A DNA stretch of 12,176 nt from Thiotrichales bacterium (GCA_024762895.1 JANTGN010000071.1:1-12176), one strand, 5' to 3'; counted from the stretch's first letter, positions 1-7,116 are shown. A program made the numbers and translations. Notes: a model not told the origin generated them from the letters alone.

Positions 1-527
1 AAGGGGCGCTGGAAGAGCCCCTCGGCCGGGCCGACCGGATCGGTGCTATCAATGATGATGACATCGACGCTCTTGTCATCCCGTTGTTTCATCCATTCAA
101 TGCCGTCTGCAAACAACAGCTGGGCACGTGGGTCATCATTACTTTCGCAAAGACGGGGAAAGTATTCTTTCGACAGCCGAGTCACCCCTTCATCGATGTC
201 GATCTGGATGGCTTTTCGAACCCGGTCATGCTTGAGCACTTCGCGCAGACTGCCGCAGTCACCACCACCGATGATGACGACCGTCTGCGGATCACGATGA
301 CTGTAGAGCACGGGATGGCTCATCATTTCATGATAGATAAAATTATCCCGGTCCGAGAGCATGATGCAGCCATCGATGACCATCAGGCGTCCAAAGCGTT
401 CGGTCTGATAGATGGCAATATGCTGATACGGGGTCTGTTCCTCATGAAGCAGGGCCTCTGTCTTCAGAGAAAAGGCGCAGCCTTCCGAGGCATAAATTTC
501 ACTGAACCACGTATTATCGAGGGCCAT
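1..527 (-). CDS. speE: Spermidine synthase (SpeE), N-terminal part, cut by window edge
   Basis: Transfers an aminopropyl group from decarboxylated S-adenosylmethionine to putrescine to make spermidine, in the cytoplasm. The minus strand reads 175 codons from an ATG at 527-525 with no stop before the window edge; the family is usually near 285 residues, so about 60% is present. Visible: an N-terminal beta region starting MALDNTWFSEIY, the YHEMM segment (residues 65-69), the nucleotide-binding loop IIGGGDCGSLREV (85-97), the acidic QIDID strand end (108-112), DG (141-142), and the catalytic-region motif DSTDPVGPAEG (160-170). Cys in GGGDCG, where the textbook motif has Gly, matches my memory of many gammaproteobacterial SpeE proteins, so I do not read it as damage. 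The start is supported by AGGAAG (plus-strand 534-539), 6 bases upstream. It is divergent from speA, the entry enzyme of the same pathway. Confidence 0.95.
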   Translation of the reverse strand, partial: MALDNTWFSEIYASEGCAFSLKTEALLHEEQTPYQHIAIYQTERFGRLMVIDGCIMLSDRDNFIYHEMMSHPVLYSHRDPQTVVIIGGGDCGSLREVLKHDRVRKAIQIDIDEGVTRLSKEYFPRLCESNDDPRAQLLFADGIEWMKQRDDKSVDVIIIDSTDPVGPAEGLFQRP

Positions 528-557
528 GGATATCTTCCTGAAGGGAAAAAGAGGCGT

Positions 558-563
558 ATCATA
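558..563 (-). promoter_or_regulatory. Possible -10 element for speE in the speE/speA divergent gap
   Basis: The 80-base gap between speE and speA contains TATGAT on the minus strand, a 5 of 6 match to the sigma70 -10 consensus, about 30 bases upstream of the speE start codon. The hexamer 17 bases further upstream (TGGATG) matches the -35 consensus at only 3 of 6 positions. No comparably good promoter was seen for speA. This is a consensus match only. Confidence 0.3.
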
Positions 564-607
564 GCGACCGTCAACCCACACATCCAGCTTAAAAAGACGT
601 GACCAAG

Positions 608-2467
608 ATGGCATCCTGGAGTATAGACCGAGCAGTAGAGACCTACAGTCTGAAGCACTGGAGTGGAGGCTACTTTCGAATACGAGAAAATGGTCATATG
701 GCCATGTCCCTGGAAGAGGGTCCCGAGGTCGATCTGGCTGGCCTGCCTGCTGAGCTGGCCAGCCAGGGGCTGGGGTTGCCGGTGCTGTTGCGCTTTATGG
801 ATATACTCGACGCCCGGCTGGACCGTCTCATCCAGGCCTTTGATCAGGCATGTTCGCAACTGGGTTATGCCGGACCCTATACTGTGATTTATCCCATCAA
901 GGTCAATCAACAGCAGACTGTCGTGTCACGACTACTGCAGCATGGGGGGGCACGTATCGGTCTGGAGGCCGGCAGTAAATCGGAACTGATTGCGGTCATG
1001 GCCCAGTCACGTCCGGGTGGTCTGATCATCTGCAATGGCTACAAGGACCGTGAATACATTCGTCTTGCCCTCATGGGTCTCAAGATGGGGCTGAAGATCC
1101 ACATCGTCATAGAAAAACTCTCGGAGCTGGAGACGGTTCGTCAGGAGGCCAGCAGGTTACAGGTCACCCCGCTGCTGGGCGTGCGCGTACGCCTGGCCTC
1201 CATCGGCACCGGGAAATGGCAGAACACGGGGGGCGAAAAGGCCAAGTTTGGGCTCTCCGCGACCCAGACACTGGTACTCTGCGAGCGCCTGAAAGACTGG
1301 GGCATGCTCGAGTCCCTGCAGTTGCTTCATTTCCATATGGGCTCCCAGATATCCAGTCTATCCGATATACGCCATGGTCTGGCCGAGGCCATGCGTTACT
1401 TCGCTGAACTGCATCGGCTGGGCGTGTCCATCGGCATAGTCGATGTGGGGGGCGGCCTTGGGATTGACTATGAGGGCACGCGATCACAGAGCTTCTGTTC
1501 CGTGGATTACCGTCTGGAGGATTATGCTCTGGCGGTGATCCAGGCCCTGACCGATATCTGTGCCGCAAAAGACCTGCCGCATCCCATGGTCCTGACCGAG
1601 GCCGGCAGGGCCATGACGGCGCATCATGCCGTACTGCTGACTAATGTGATTGACATTGAGCGCGGCGCCCATGATGAGGTCTCTGGCTCTGAAAAAGTGG
1701 AGCACCCCCTGCTGGATCAGTTAAAGGCCCTGGGTGATCGAGCGGTTGGCTCGGTGGCGGATCGCTACCAGGCCGCCCGTTCAATACTGGCCCAGGTGCA
1801 TAGCGACTACAGCCATGAAGAGTTGCCTCTGGAGGTTCGTGCCGCCGCCGAGCAACAGTACTTCACCGTCTGTCGTGCCCTCGCCGATGAGCTCAATAGC
1901 CAGCCTGAGACCTCAGAACTCAGGGATACGTTGAATGCAGGGCTGGCGGATAAGCTGTTTTGCAATTTTTCCGTATTTCAGTCCATTCCCGATGTCTGGG
2001 CCTTTAACCAGATCTTTCCGGTGATGCCGATTCATCGTCTAGATGAGCCGCCACAACGCAGGGCGATCATCCAGGATCTCACCTGCGACTCCGATGGTCA
2101 TGTCGAGTTTTACGTCGATTCTGCCGGTATTGAGCATACCCTGCCGGTTCACGGCTTCAGCGAGCAGGAAGCTTATGTGCTTGGATTTTTTCTGGTCGGT
2201 GCCTACCAGGAGATCCTGGGAGACCTGCATAATCTCTTTGGCGATACCCATGCCATCAACGTCGAGTTGACCGAGAAGGGGTACCAGCTCACAAATCCGG
2301 AGCCCGGTGACCGAATTGATGAATTATTACGCTATGTTCATTACGATACGGACGCCTTGTTGTCCTCTCTGGAACAACACGCTTCCGAGTTACAGCCCGC
2401 TCAGCGGAAGCAGTTCATCGCTGAACTAAGAGAAGGTCTTCAGGGTTATACCTATCATGAGGACTGA
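608..2467 (+). CDS. speA: Biosynthetic arginine decarboxylase (PLP-dependent, SpeA type)
   Basis: Decarboxylates arginine to agmatine, the first step of the agmatine route to putrescine. The 619-residue product follows the E. coli SpeA pattern throughout (658 residues there, with a longer N-terminus). Seen in order: YPIKVNQ with the PLP-binding lysine (Lys98), EAGSKSEL, NGYKDREYIRLAL, GTGKWQ-GGEKAKFGL, HFHMGSQ (241-247), DVGGGLGIDYEGTRS (from 279), EAGRAMTAHH, the CDSDG motif with the active-site cysteine (Cys493), GAYQEILGDLHNLFGD, and the C-terminal GLQGYTYHED. This is the fold-III decarboxylase, not the inducible AdiA type. I chose ATG 608 because MASWSIDRAVETY resembles homologue starts; an in-frame GTG at 599 would add three residues, and neither has a clear Shine-Dalgarno. 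No speB or agmatine deiminase gene lies in the window. Confidence 0.96.
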   Translation: MASWSIDRAVETYSLKHWSGGYFRIRENGHMAMSLEEGPEVDLAGLPAELASQGLGLPVLLRFMDILDARLDRLIQAFDQACSQLGYAGPYTVIYPIKVNQQQTVVSRLLQHGGARIGLEAGSKSELIAVMAQSRPGGLIICNGYKDREYIRLALMGLKMGLKIHIVIEKLSELETVRQEASRLQVTPLLGVRVRLASIGTGKWQNTGGEKAKFGLSATQTLVLCERLKDWGMLESLQLLHFHMGSQISSLSDIRHGLAEAMRYFAELHRLGVSIGIVDVGGGLGIDYEGTRSQSFCSVDYRLEDYALAVIQALTDICAAKDLPHPMVLTEAGRAMTAHHAVLLTNVIDIERGAHDEVSGSEKVEHPLLDQLKALGDRAVGSVADRYQAARSILAQVHSDYSHEELPLEVRAAAEQQYFTVCRALADELNSQPETSELRDTLNAGLADKLFCNFSVFQSIPDVWAFNQIFPVMPIHRLDEPPQRRAIIQDLTCDSDGHVEFYVDSAGIEHTLPVHGFSEQEAYVLGFFLVGAYQEILGDLHNLFGDTHAINVELTEKGYQLTNPEPGDRIDELLRYVHYDTDALLSSLEQHASELQPAQRKQFIAELREGLQGYTYHED

Positions 2468-2527
2468 CAGCAAAACGTGAGCAGAGTAAACTGCGGCATA
2501 ACTTCCAAATAGGTGGATGGGGATTTA

Positions 2528-3373
2528 ATGGATAGCCTGGTAGGTATAGTCTTTATTTTTGGTGGTGTCCTGGCGCTGGCCGGCAGCCTGATGATCATTA
2601 TCGAGGCCTTCAAGATGAGTTTCTGGTGGGGCCTGGCTGTGCTGTTCATTCCTCTGGCAGGGCTCATATTTATCATCATGAACTGGCGTGAGGGACGCAA
2701 CGGGGCCTATGTGCTGATCCTGGGTTTCCTGTTGTCCGGGGTCGCCTTTTATGGAGGAGCCGACCGGGAACTGGAACTGGGCAAGCAGCTTGATAAGGCC
2801 AATGTAGATGTGGACAAAATCCCCATCGATCCTCGTGTCTCTGAGTTATTGGAGCAACGTCCGGTCCTGGTTGAGGTGCCTAATGAGGAAGCAGCCCAGG
2901 CCCAGGGAATTGATACCGAAAAAGATCTTTATGAGATCGAGGCCGAGCAGGAAGAAGCGCCCCTGGTGATTCCGATCCTGGAGGAGGCCAAGAAGAAAAA
3001 ACCGGTCGAGATCAAGAAAGTACCTATGGCCTATCAGCCCGTTTCCATCAAACGCCTGCCCGAATACCTGGGGTCCAGTCTACGGGTTCATACGCTGGAT
3101 GGTGGGGATCATGAAGGCACACTGGTTGAGGTCAGTGACAAGAATGAGGCGATTTATCTCTCGCAGCGGGTGACCTCGGGCCAGGTGACCTATGAGTACC
3201 CCTACGCCAAGATCGAGTGGGTTGAGGTCTATGCAGAAGTGGGGACAGTGCCGGTTCCGGAGGATGAGGTGCCGGCAGCCGATGAAATCACACCTCGCTT
3301 CCTGCCCGAGGGTCAGGCGCCTGCGCCTGCGGAACCCCCTGCGGCACCTGCCTCCCTGCAGAGACAGGAATAA
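2528..3373 (+). CDS. Uncharacterised membrane protein with possible Sm-like C-terminal domain
   Basis: I do not recognise this as a named family. The 281-residue product has three hydrophobic helices (about residues 4-26, 33-52 and 59-77), then a charged, Glu/Lys-rich linker (79-176) with a lysine run at 155-158, then a compact beta-rich segment (178-235), and an Ala/Pro-rich tail. The beta segment, reading LPEYLGSSLRVHTLDGG then HEGTLVEVSDKNEAIYLSQR then KIEWVEVY, resembles the Sm/LSm pattern (strand, Gly-x-Leu strand, Asp-Asn turn, closing Ile-Glu strand); this is by eye only. ATG 2528 is preceded by GGGGA five bases upstream; an in-frame GTG at 2513 is possible but less likely. It ends 4 bases before the YcgL gene, implying co-transcription. 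No terminator was seen after speA, 60 bases upstream, so all may share a transcript. Confidence 0.85.
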   Translation: MDSLVGIVFIFGGVLALAGSLMIIIEAFKMSFWWGLAVLFIPLAGLIFIIMNWREGRNGAYVLILGFLLSGVAFYGGADRELELGKQLDKANVDVDKIPIDPRVSELLEQRPVLVEVPNEEAAQAQGIDTEKDLYEIEAEQEEAPLVIPILEEAKKKKPVEIKKVPMAYQPVSIKRLPEYLGSSLRVHTLDGGDHEGTLVEVSDKNEAIYLSQRVTSGQVTYEYPYAKIEWVEVYAEVGTVPVPEDEVPAADEITPRFLPEGQAPAPAEPPAAPASLQRQE

Positions 3374-3377
3374 AGTT

Positions 3378-3623
3378 ATGCAGTGTTATGTCTATCGTAG
3401 TAATCGGAAGCCCGATACCTATCTCTATATTCCGCGTGAAGATGATTTTGAAGAGGTGCCTGAAGCCCTGATGAAGGTATTTGGGGAGCCTGAATTTTCC
3501 CTGCAATTTGAACTCACGCCCGAACGTAAACTGGCGCAGGAAGACCCCGAAGTGGTACTGAGCAACCTCAGGGATCAGGGCTTTCATCTGCAGATGCCAC
3601 CCGAGAATCAGGACCCGCTGTAG
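3378..3623 (+). CDS. ycgL: YcgL domain-containing protein
   Basis: A small 81-residue protein of the YcgL family (DUF709), a conserved gammaproteobacterial family without an established biochemical role that I can name. The hallmarks are clear: CYVYRS near the start, TYLYIPREDDFEEVPEALM (15-33), F-G-P-E (35-38), then a run ending in LRDQGFHLQMPP (66-77), matching the E. coli YcgL pattern of YRS, TYLYV, DDF-VPEELM and QGYYLQLPP. The E. coli protein is longer, with extra residues at both ends. The start at ATG 3378 is preceded by AGGAATAAAG. It lies 4 bases after the upstream membrane-protein gene, so translation is probably coupled. The only other open frame here overlaps it on the opposite strand and has no family match. 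Confidence 0.93.
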   Translation: MQCYVYRSNRKPDTYLYIPREDDFEEVPEALMKVFGEPEFSLQFELTPERKLAQEDPEVVLSNLRDQGFHLQMPPENQDPL

Positions 3624-3660
3624 ACTCCTCGAAAGTTGAGACCCTGAGGGTGCGTTGTTG

Positions 3661-4044
3661 ATGGCAACCGTACTGTACTATCTCCATGTCGGCTGTGTCA
3701 TGGCCACGTCCTTGGGTTTTATTGTTCGCTGGATGCTTTCCCTGAAGTCATCGTCATTGTTGCAACGGCCGTTGCTACGTTTACTGCCCCATGTCATAGA
3801 CACGGTCCTTTTGCTCAGTGGCCTGGGTATGCTCTGGATCTATGGGCTCAATCCCATCACCACCCCATGGCTGCTGGCCAAGCTGCTCGCCCTGCTGGGC
3901 TACATCCTGTTCGGGTATGTAGCACTCAAGCTTCGTTTTTCGTTTGTGCTGCGCCTTGTCTCTGGTGTGCTGGCCCTGGGGCTGCTGGCCTACATAGTCG
4001 CGGTTGCCAGGACGGCTCAGGTCATTCCCTGGTTGGTCGTTTAG
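3661..4044 (+). CDS. SirB2-family inner-membrane protein
   Basis: A 127-residue, almost wholly hydrophobic protein with about four membrane helices. The pattern matches the SirB2 family (invasion-regulator-associated, molecular role unknown): YYLHV near the N-terminus, a conserved FIVRW, then LLPHVIDTVLLLSG, a Trp-Leu-x-x-Lys-Leu segment (WLLAKLLAL), a glycine-rich YILFGYVALK, and a final helix ending in a basic ARTAQ segment. The Salmonella name comes from sirB, but the family is common in non-pathogens, so no virulence role should be read into it. I chose ATG 3661, with TGAGGG 10 bases upstream; in-frame TTG codons at 3655 and 3658 sit closer to that site and cannot be excluded. The stop codon shares bases with the stop of the minus-strand globin gene. 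Confidence 0.88.
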   Translation: MATVLYYLHVGCVMATSLGFIVRWMLSLKSSSLLQRPLLRLLPHVIDTVLLLSGLGMLWIYGLNPITTPWLLAKLLALLGYILFGYVALKLRFSFVLRLVSGVLALGLLAYIVAVARTAQVIPWLVV

Positions 4045-4439
4045 TTGGGCTGGTTGCGCATATGGTCGGCCACCTTGTAAAAGTTGGCCTTGAGCTGGTT
4101 GCGTAACAGGGACTCCATCTCCATTTCGTCCAGGGCCTGGTTCATGCACATCAGCCATTGATCGCGCTCTCGGCTACCAATCCTGAAGGGCAGGTGCCGT
4201 TTACGCAGCATGGGGTGACCATACTCCTGTACATAAAGGGCAGGGCCGCCCAGCCAGCCGGACAGAAACTTATAGAGTTTTTCCTCCGAGCCGGACAGAT
4301 CCTGGGGGTGCATCTGGCGGATTTCCCAGGCCTCGGGGGCCTCATCCATTATCTGATAAAAACGCTTTACCAGGCGCCGTACGGCCTCGTCACCGCCCAT
4401 GAGTTCATAGGGACTGAGCCCCTGAGGTTCTGAAATCAT
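4041..4439 (-). CDS. Group II truncated haemoglobin (trHbO-like)
   Basis: A 132-residue cytoplasmic haem protein of the 2-on-2 globin family, group II. Such proteins bind O2, NO and related ligands; physiological roles vary. Key features are visible: Pro-Tyr-Glu at the N-terminus, RFYQIMDE with the B10 tyrosine (Tyr28), HPQDLSGSEEKLYKFLSGW (44-62), GGPALYVQEYGHPMLR (64-79), the proximal histidine in RKRHLPFRIG (His82), and the G8 tryptophan in DQWLMCM (Trp95). The full set of haem-pocket residues suggests a functional protein. The ATG at 4439 gives a start typical of the family; an in-frame GTG at 4487 would add 16 residues that do not look conserved. The gene is divergent from the cyclase gene and meets the SirB2-family gene tail to tail, sharing TTAG at the stops. 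Confidence 0.95.
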   Translation of the reverse strand: MISEPQGLSPYELMGGDEAVRRLVKRFYQIMDEAPEAWEIRQMHPQDLSGSEEKLYKFLSGWLGGPALYVQEYGHPMLRKRHLPFRIGSRERDQWLMCMNQALDEMEMESLLRNQLKANFYKVADHMRNQPN

Positions 4440-4448
4440 ATGATCAAA

Positions 4449-4477
4449 CTGCCATTCGCTTCGTGGGTATGTATAAT
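4449..4477 (+). promoter_or_regulatory. Sigma70-like promoter for the cyclase gene
   Basis: CTGCCA (4449-4454, 4 of 6 to the -35 consensus), 17 bases, then a perfect TATAAT (4472-4477). The predicted start of transcription is near 4484, leaving a leader of about 40 bases before the cyclase ATG. On the opposite strand, TTGGGA (plus-strand 4492-4497), 16 bases and TATACA (plus-strand 4470-4475) form a weaker promoter pointing at the globin gene. The two -10 elements therefore overlap, so the two polymerases would compete. Confidence 0.5.
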
Positions 4478-4478
4478 C

Positions 4479-4497
4479 TTGGGACACTAATTCCCAA
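4479..4497. promoter_or_regulatory. Dyad TTGGGA-N7-TCCCAA in the globin/cyclase gap (possible operator)
   Basis: A perfect six-base inverted repeat with a seven-base spacer covers the predicted transcription start of the cyclase and the candidate -35 of the globin promoter. A dimeric regulator bound here could affect both genes. It could also fold as a small hairpin at the 5' end of the cyclase mRNA. I cannot assign it to a known regulator. Confidence 0.4.
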
Positions 4498-4523
4498 AAT
4501 GGGTGTGAATTCAAGCTCTTATT

Positions 4524-5825
4524 ATGCCGGATTGGGCCAATAATACGATATCCAGGACTATTGCCAAGGAAATAAGGCAATCCCGCCGTGAAGTGACGAT
4601 ATTGTTTACCGATATCGTCTACTCCACCATGCACTGGGAGTTGAATGGCGATATCAAGGGCCGGCTCATGGTGGATAAACATAACCGCCTGCTCTTCCCC
4701 GTCGTGCAGCATTACCGCGGTAAGGTCATTAAGACCATTGGCGATTCCATTATGGCCATGTTTGAGCAACCCAATGATGCGCTCAGGGCCGCTATCGGCA
4801 TACAGCAGGTGCTGGAGCGCATGCGTCAGCAGGATAGCAATTTTGCCATTCACGTCCGCATTGGCATGCATACGGGGCAGGCCATCGTCGAGCCCAATGA
4901 TGTCTACGGGGATGTCGTGAATGTGGCCTCACGAATCGAGAGTGAGGCCGATGGCGATGAGATCTTCCTGTCCGATGTCATGGGGGAGAAACTCAAAAAC
5001 CGGGGCTACTTCATTAATAAGGCCGGTATCTTCACCTTCAAGGGCAAGAAGGATCCCATGACGGTGTATCGTTGCGACTGGGCCTATTGCAAGGATATGG
5101 CGGCGGATGTCAATCTGGAGACGATCCTGCCGGTCAATTCCCAGCAAAAGCGTGAATATTTTATCTATGCGGGCATCAGCCTGATGGGTGTGGTGGCCCT
5201 GTATTATCTCTACCTGCGCTTTTTTATCTCGGACCTCATGCCACTCTCGCTCAGGGCCCTCAATCCAGGTATGTGGTTGCGTGACGGGCCCCTGGAACTC
5301 TGGTTGTTTGTCTGCCTCATGATCCTTCTGGTGGGTTATCTGATTCGGCGTATCAGTGTTATTCCGCCGCGAACCCAGCGCCTGCTCAAGGGGTGTTTTG
5401 GCAGTGTACTGGCCTTCCTGCTGTTTTATTTACCCTCGATGTTATTACCCGACGCCGCGCTCATGGCGATGAATTCCAGCATCTATGCGTCCAGGAGTAA
5501 TTTTGTCACGGTACGTACCGAATCGGCTGCACTATATAATCGAGCTTCTTTGGCCTCCGAGGTGGTTCGCAAGGTCAGAAAGGGTGATCTGATGCTGTAT
5601 CAGCAACAACAGCAGGTTGGGACAAAGATCTGGTATGAGGTCCTGGTCGAGCCGGGCCTGAGTGCCTGGATTCAGAGTATTCGAGTGCCCAGGATTGATA
5701 TTCCCGGTGAAGAGATCGGGCATGCCTTTAAGTATCGTTTCACCAAGCGCGACCTGTTTGCCCTTTTGTGCGCAGTGCTGGGTTTTATCTGGGGTGTATT
5801 CGACTTCCGGGTTCGCCCTGCCTGA
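4524..5825 (+). CDS. Membrane-bound class III adenylate/guanylate cyclase with SH3-like domain
   Basis: A 433-residue protein predicted to make cyclic AMP (or cyclic GMP) from the nucleoside triphosphate. The N-terminal catalytic domain (about 21-185) carries the metal-binding aspartates Asp30 (LFTDIV) and Asp74 (TIGDSIMAMF), Lys70 and Asp126 at the purine-recognition positions, and the transition-state pair Asn133 and Arg137 (VNVASR). The Lys/Asp pair favours ATP. All catalytic residues for an active homodimer are present. After it come helices at about 213-234, 258-275 and 290-309, a segment resembling a bacterial SH3 domain (324-388: VTVRTESAALYN, then KVRKGDLMLY, then WYEV and AWIQ), and a last helix (409-427). 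With the cyclase inside, three helices place the SH3-like part in the periplasm, where it may contact the cell wall. No strong Shine-Dalgarno precedes the ATG. Confidence 0.92.
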   Translation: MPDWANNTISRTIAKEIRQSRREVTILFTDIVYSTMHWELNGDIKGRLMVDKHNRLLFPVVQHYRGKVIKTIGDSIMAMFEQPNDALRAAIGIQQVLERMRQQDSNFAIHVRIGMHTGQAIVEPNDVYGDVVNVASRIESEADGDEIFLSDVMGEKLKNRGYFINKAGIFTFKGKKDPMTVYRCDWAYCKDMAADVNLETILPVNSQQKREYFIYAGISLMGVVALYYLYLRFFISDLMPLSLRALNPGMWLRDGPLELWLFVCLMILLVGYLIRRISVIPPRTQRLLKGCFGSVLAFLLFYLPSMLLPDAALMAMNSSIYASRSNFVTVRTESAALYNRASLASEVVRKVRKGDLMLYQQQQQVGTKIWYEVLVEPGLSAWIQSIRVPRIDIPGEEIGHAFKYRFTKRDLFALLCAVLGFIWGVFDFRVRPA

Positions 5826-5845
5826 CCCTGCCCTTTATATCAGGC
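5820..5845. repeat. Inverted repeat spanning the convergent stops of the cyclase and TraB-family genes
   Basis: GCCTGA (5820-5825) pairs with TCAGGC (5840-5845) around a 14-base loop that contains the 9-base intergenic gap and the stop codon of the minus-strand gene. It could form a weak bidirectional hairpin, but neither side has a T run, so an intrinsic terminator is not demonstrated. Confidence 0.25.
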
Positions 5846-7058
5846 GATCAAAGATCCTGAATCCTGCCACGTAGGTTCCAATGGCCGACCCCAGTGAGCT
5901 GAGAATGAACACAAGGAACAGCCGCGCCACTCGGTTTTTCCACCAGCCTGACAGTGTCGTGGTATCCGTGCGTAGCCGATCAAAGTCTCCCACGGTGGGT
6001 TTCCTGAGAAAGAGCTCGGCGCCACCGGCGACCATGCCTGCCCCAATGGTGGGATTTAGTGAGGTTAGGGGTGCCGCGATGAACGCGGTCAGGACAGTCA
6101 GAACATGGCCACCGGCAATGAGCGCCCCCAGGGCCGAGAGGCTACCGTTGATGACCACCCAGTCTCGTACCAGGGTCCAGCCCAGGTCTGGGCTGCGCAT
6201 AAATCCGATCACGAAGCCGCTCAGGATGGCCACGACGATCAACCATGGAAAGACGCGCCAGAAGGGGCTGCCCTTAGGCGTTTGATCCAGCTCCTGAACG
6301 ATGTCGGTGGCCGTCTGCTGATCCTTTTCTGCCTCGATGGCCTTGAGTTCTTCGACCAGTCCCCTGAGGTGACCGGCACCGATTACGACCAGCAGGTTGC
6401 GGTGGCTGGTCTGGTCGATTTCTTCGTGTATGCGCGCCGCCATATAGCGATCGCGTTCCGCGATCAGAGGCTGGTACAGGTGTTTCTCCCGTTCGGCAAA
6501 CTGCGTAAAGGCACTTTCCAGGACATCGCCTTCCTTGAGTCGCTCAATTTCCTCTTCGGGTATCTCTTCGCGAGAAAGGACGCTGGCCAGCAGGCCGCTG
6601 AACAGGGTCAGGCGCTGCCACCAGGGCACGTTACGGTAAATTCGTTTGAGGGTAATCCCGACCTCGCGATCGATCAGCAGGACGGGTAACTCATGCCGCT
6701 GGCCCATATCGATGGCGCGACGCATCTCTTCGCCCGGTCGTATTCCAAACTGGTCGGCCATGCGTTGCTGGAACGCGCCCAGTGCCAGACTGGCGCTCAC
6801 CATGGGGACCTTGCCCTGTTTGAGGACCTGAAAAAGGTCCATGCGGGCCAGGCTGTCCGGGTCTATCAGGGCATTGTAGCGACTGGGGCACAGCTCGATG
6901 GCGACTGCATCATATTGGCCGGTGTCCAGCATCTCTTCGACCGTATCCGCGCTGGTCCTGGAGACGTGTGCAGTACCGAGTACGGTGATATGCGTATTAC
7001 CCAGGGTGACTTCTTGCAGGGGTTGTTCCGGGCTTTCCGAACGATCGATGGATTCCAT
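5835..7058 (-). CDS. TraB/PrgY-family membrane protein
   Basis: A 407-residue protein of the TraB family, named after the enterococcal pheromone-shutdown protein and also found in archaea, many bacteria and eukaryotes (TRABD). The N-terminal globular domain shows the family motifs: LGTAHVS (27-33), IELCPSRY (54-61), LLIDREVGITLKR (127-139), ERDRYMAARI (201-210) and the second histidine motif IGAGHLRGL (226-234). The two Gly-x-x-His motifs with a conserved Glu resemble the Tiki/EreA-like fold, for which metal-dependent hydrolysis has been proposed. The C-terminal part has about three membrane segments (268-287, 304-330 and 378-399) with a conserved-looking LNPTIGAGMVAGGAELF loop. Neither the cyclase nor the Mut7-C neighbour suggests a substrate. 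No clear Shine-Dalgarno precedes the ATG, but no alternative start exists upstream in frame. Confidence 0.9.
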   Translation of the reverse strand: MESIDRSESPEQPLQEVTLGNTHITVLGTAHVSRTSADTVEEMLDTGQYDAVAIELCPSRYNALIDPDSLARMDLFQVLKQGKVPMVSASLALGAFQQRMADQFGIRPGEEMRRAIDMGQRHELPVLLIDREVGITLKRIYRNVPWWQRLTLFSGLLASVLSREEIPEEEIERLKEGDVLESAFTQFAEREKHLYQPLIAERDRYMAARIHEEIDQTSHRNLLVVIGAGHLRGLVEELKAIEAEKDQQTATDIVQELDQTPKGSPFWRVFPWLIVVAILSGFVIGFMRSPDLGWTLVRDWVVINGSLSALGALIAGGHVLTVLTAFIAAPLTSLNPTIGAGMVAGGAELFLRKPTVGDFDRLRTDTTTLSGWWKNRVARLFLVFILSSLGSAIGTYVAGFRIFDRLI

Positions 7059-7099
7059 GTGTCGAATATCTTGTTGAATGAGTGAGGCCTGGAGGTCAG

Positions 7100-7116
7100 C
7101 CCGATGGCCCGTCGGG
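7100..7116. repeat. Short dyad in the TraB/Mut7-C divergent gap
   Basis: The 114-base gap (7059-7172) holds CCCGA (7100-7104) and TCGGG (7112-7116) separated by seven bases. No promoter on either strand is convincing; the best -10-like sequence for the plus strand is TATACA at 7125-7130 with no matching -35. The dyad may be chance in GC-rich sequence. Confidence 0.2.

Noticed and set aside
263..274. Cys in the SpeE motif GGGDCG as a possible inactivating change
   Set aside because: This variant matches what I recall of gammaproteobacterial spermidine synthases, and the surrounding residues are intact.
84..602. 172-codon plus-strand open frame opposite speE
   Set aside because: It is antisense to a clear SpeE reading frame with all motifs, has no recognisable domain, and looks like a shadow.
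4440..4871. Long minus-strand extension of the globin frame back over the cyclase gene
   Set aside because: The extra 144 residues are antisense to the cyclase catalytic domain, have no globin similarity, and would run through the cyclase promoter. The family-like start is at 4439.
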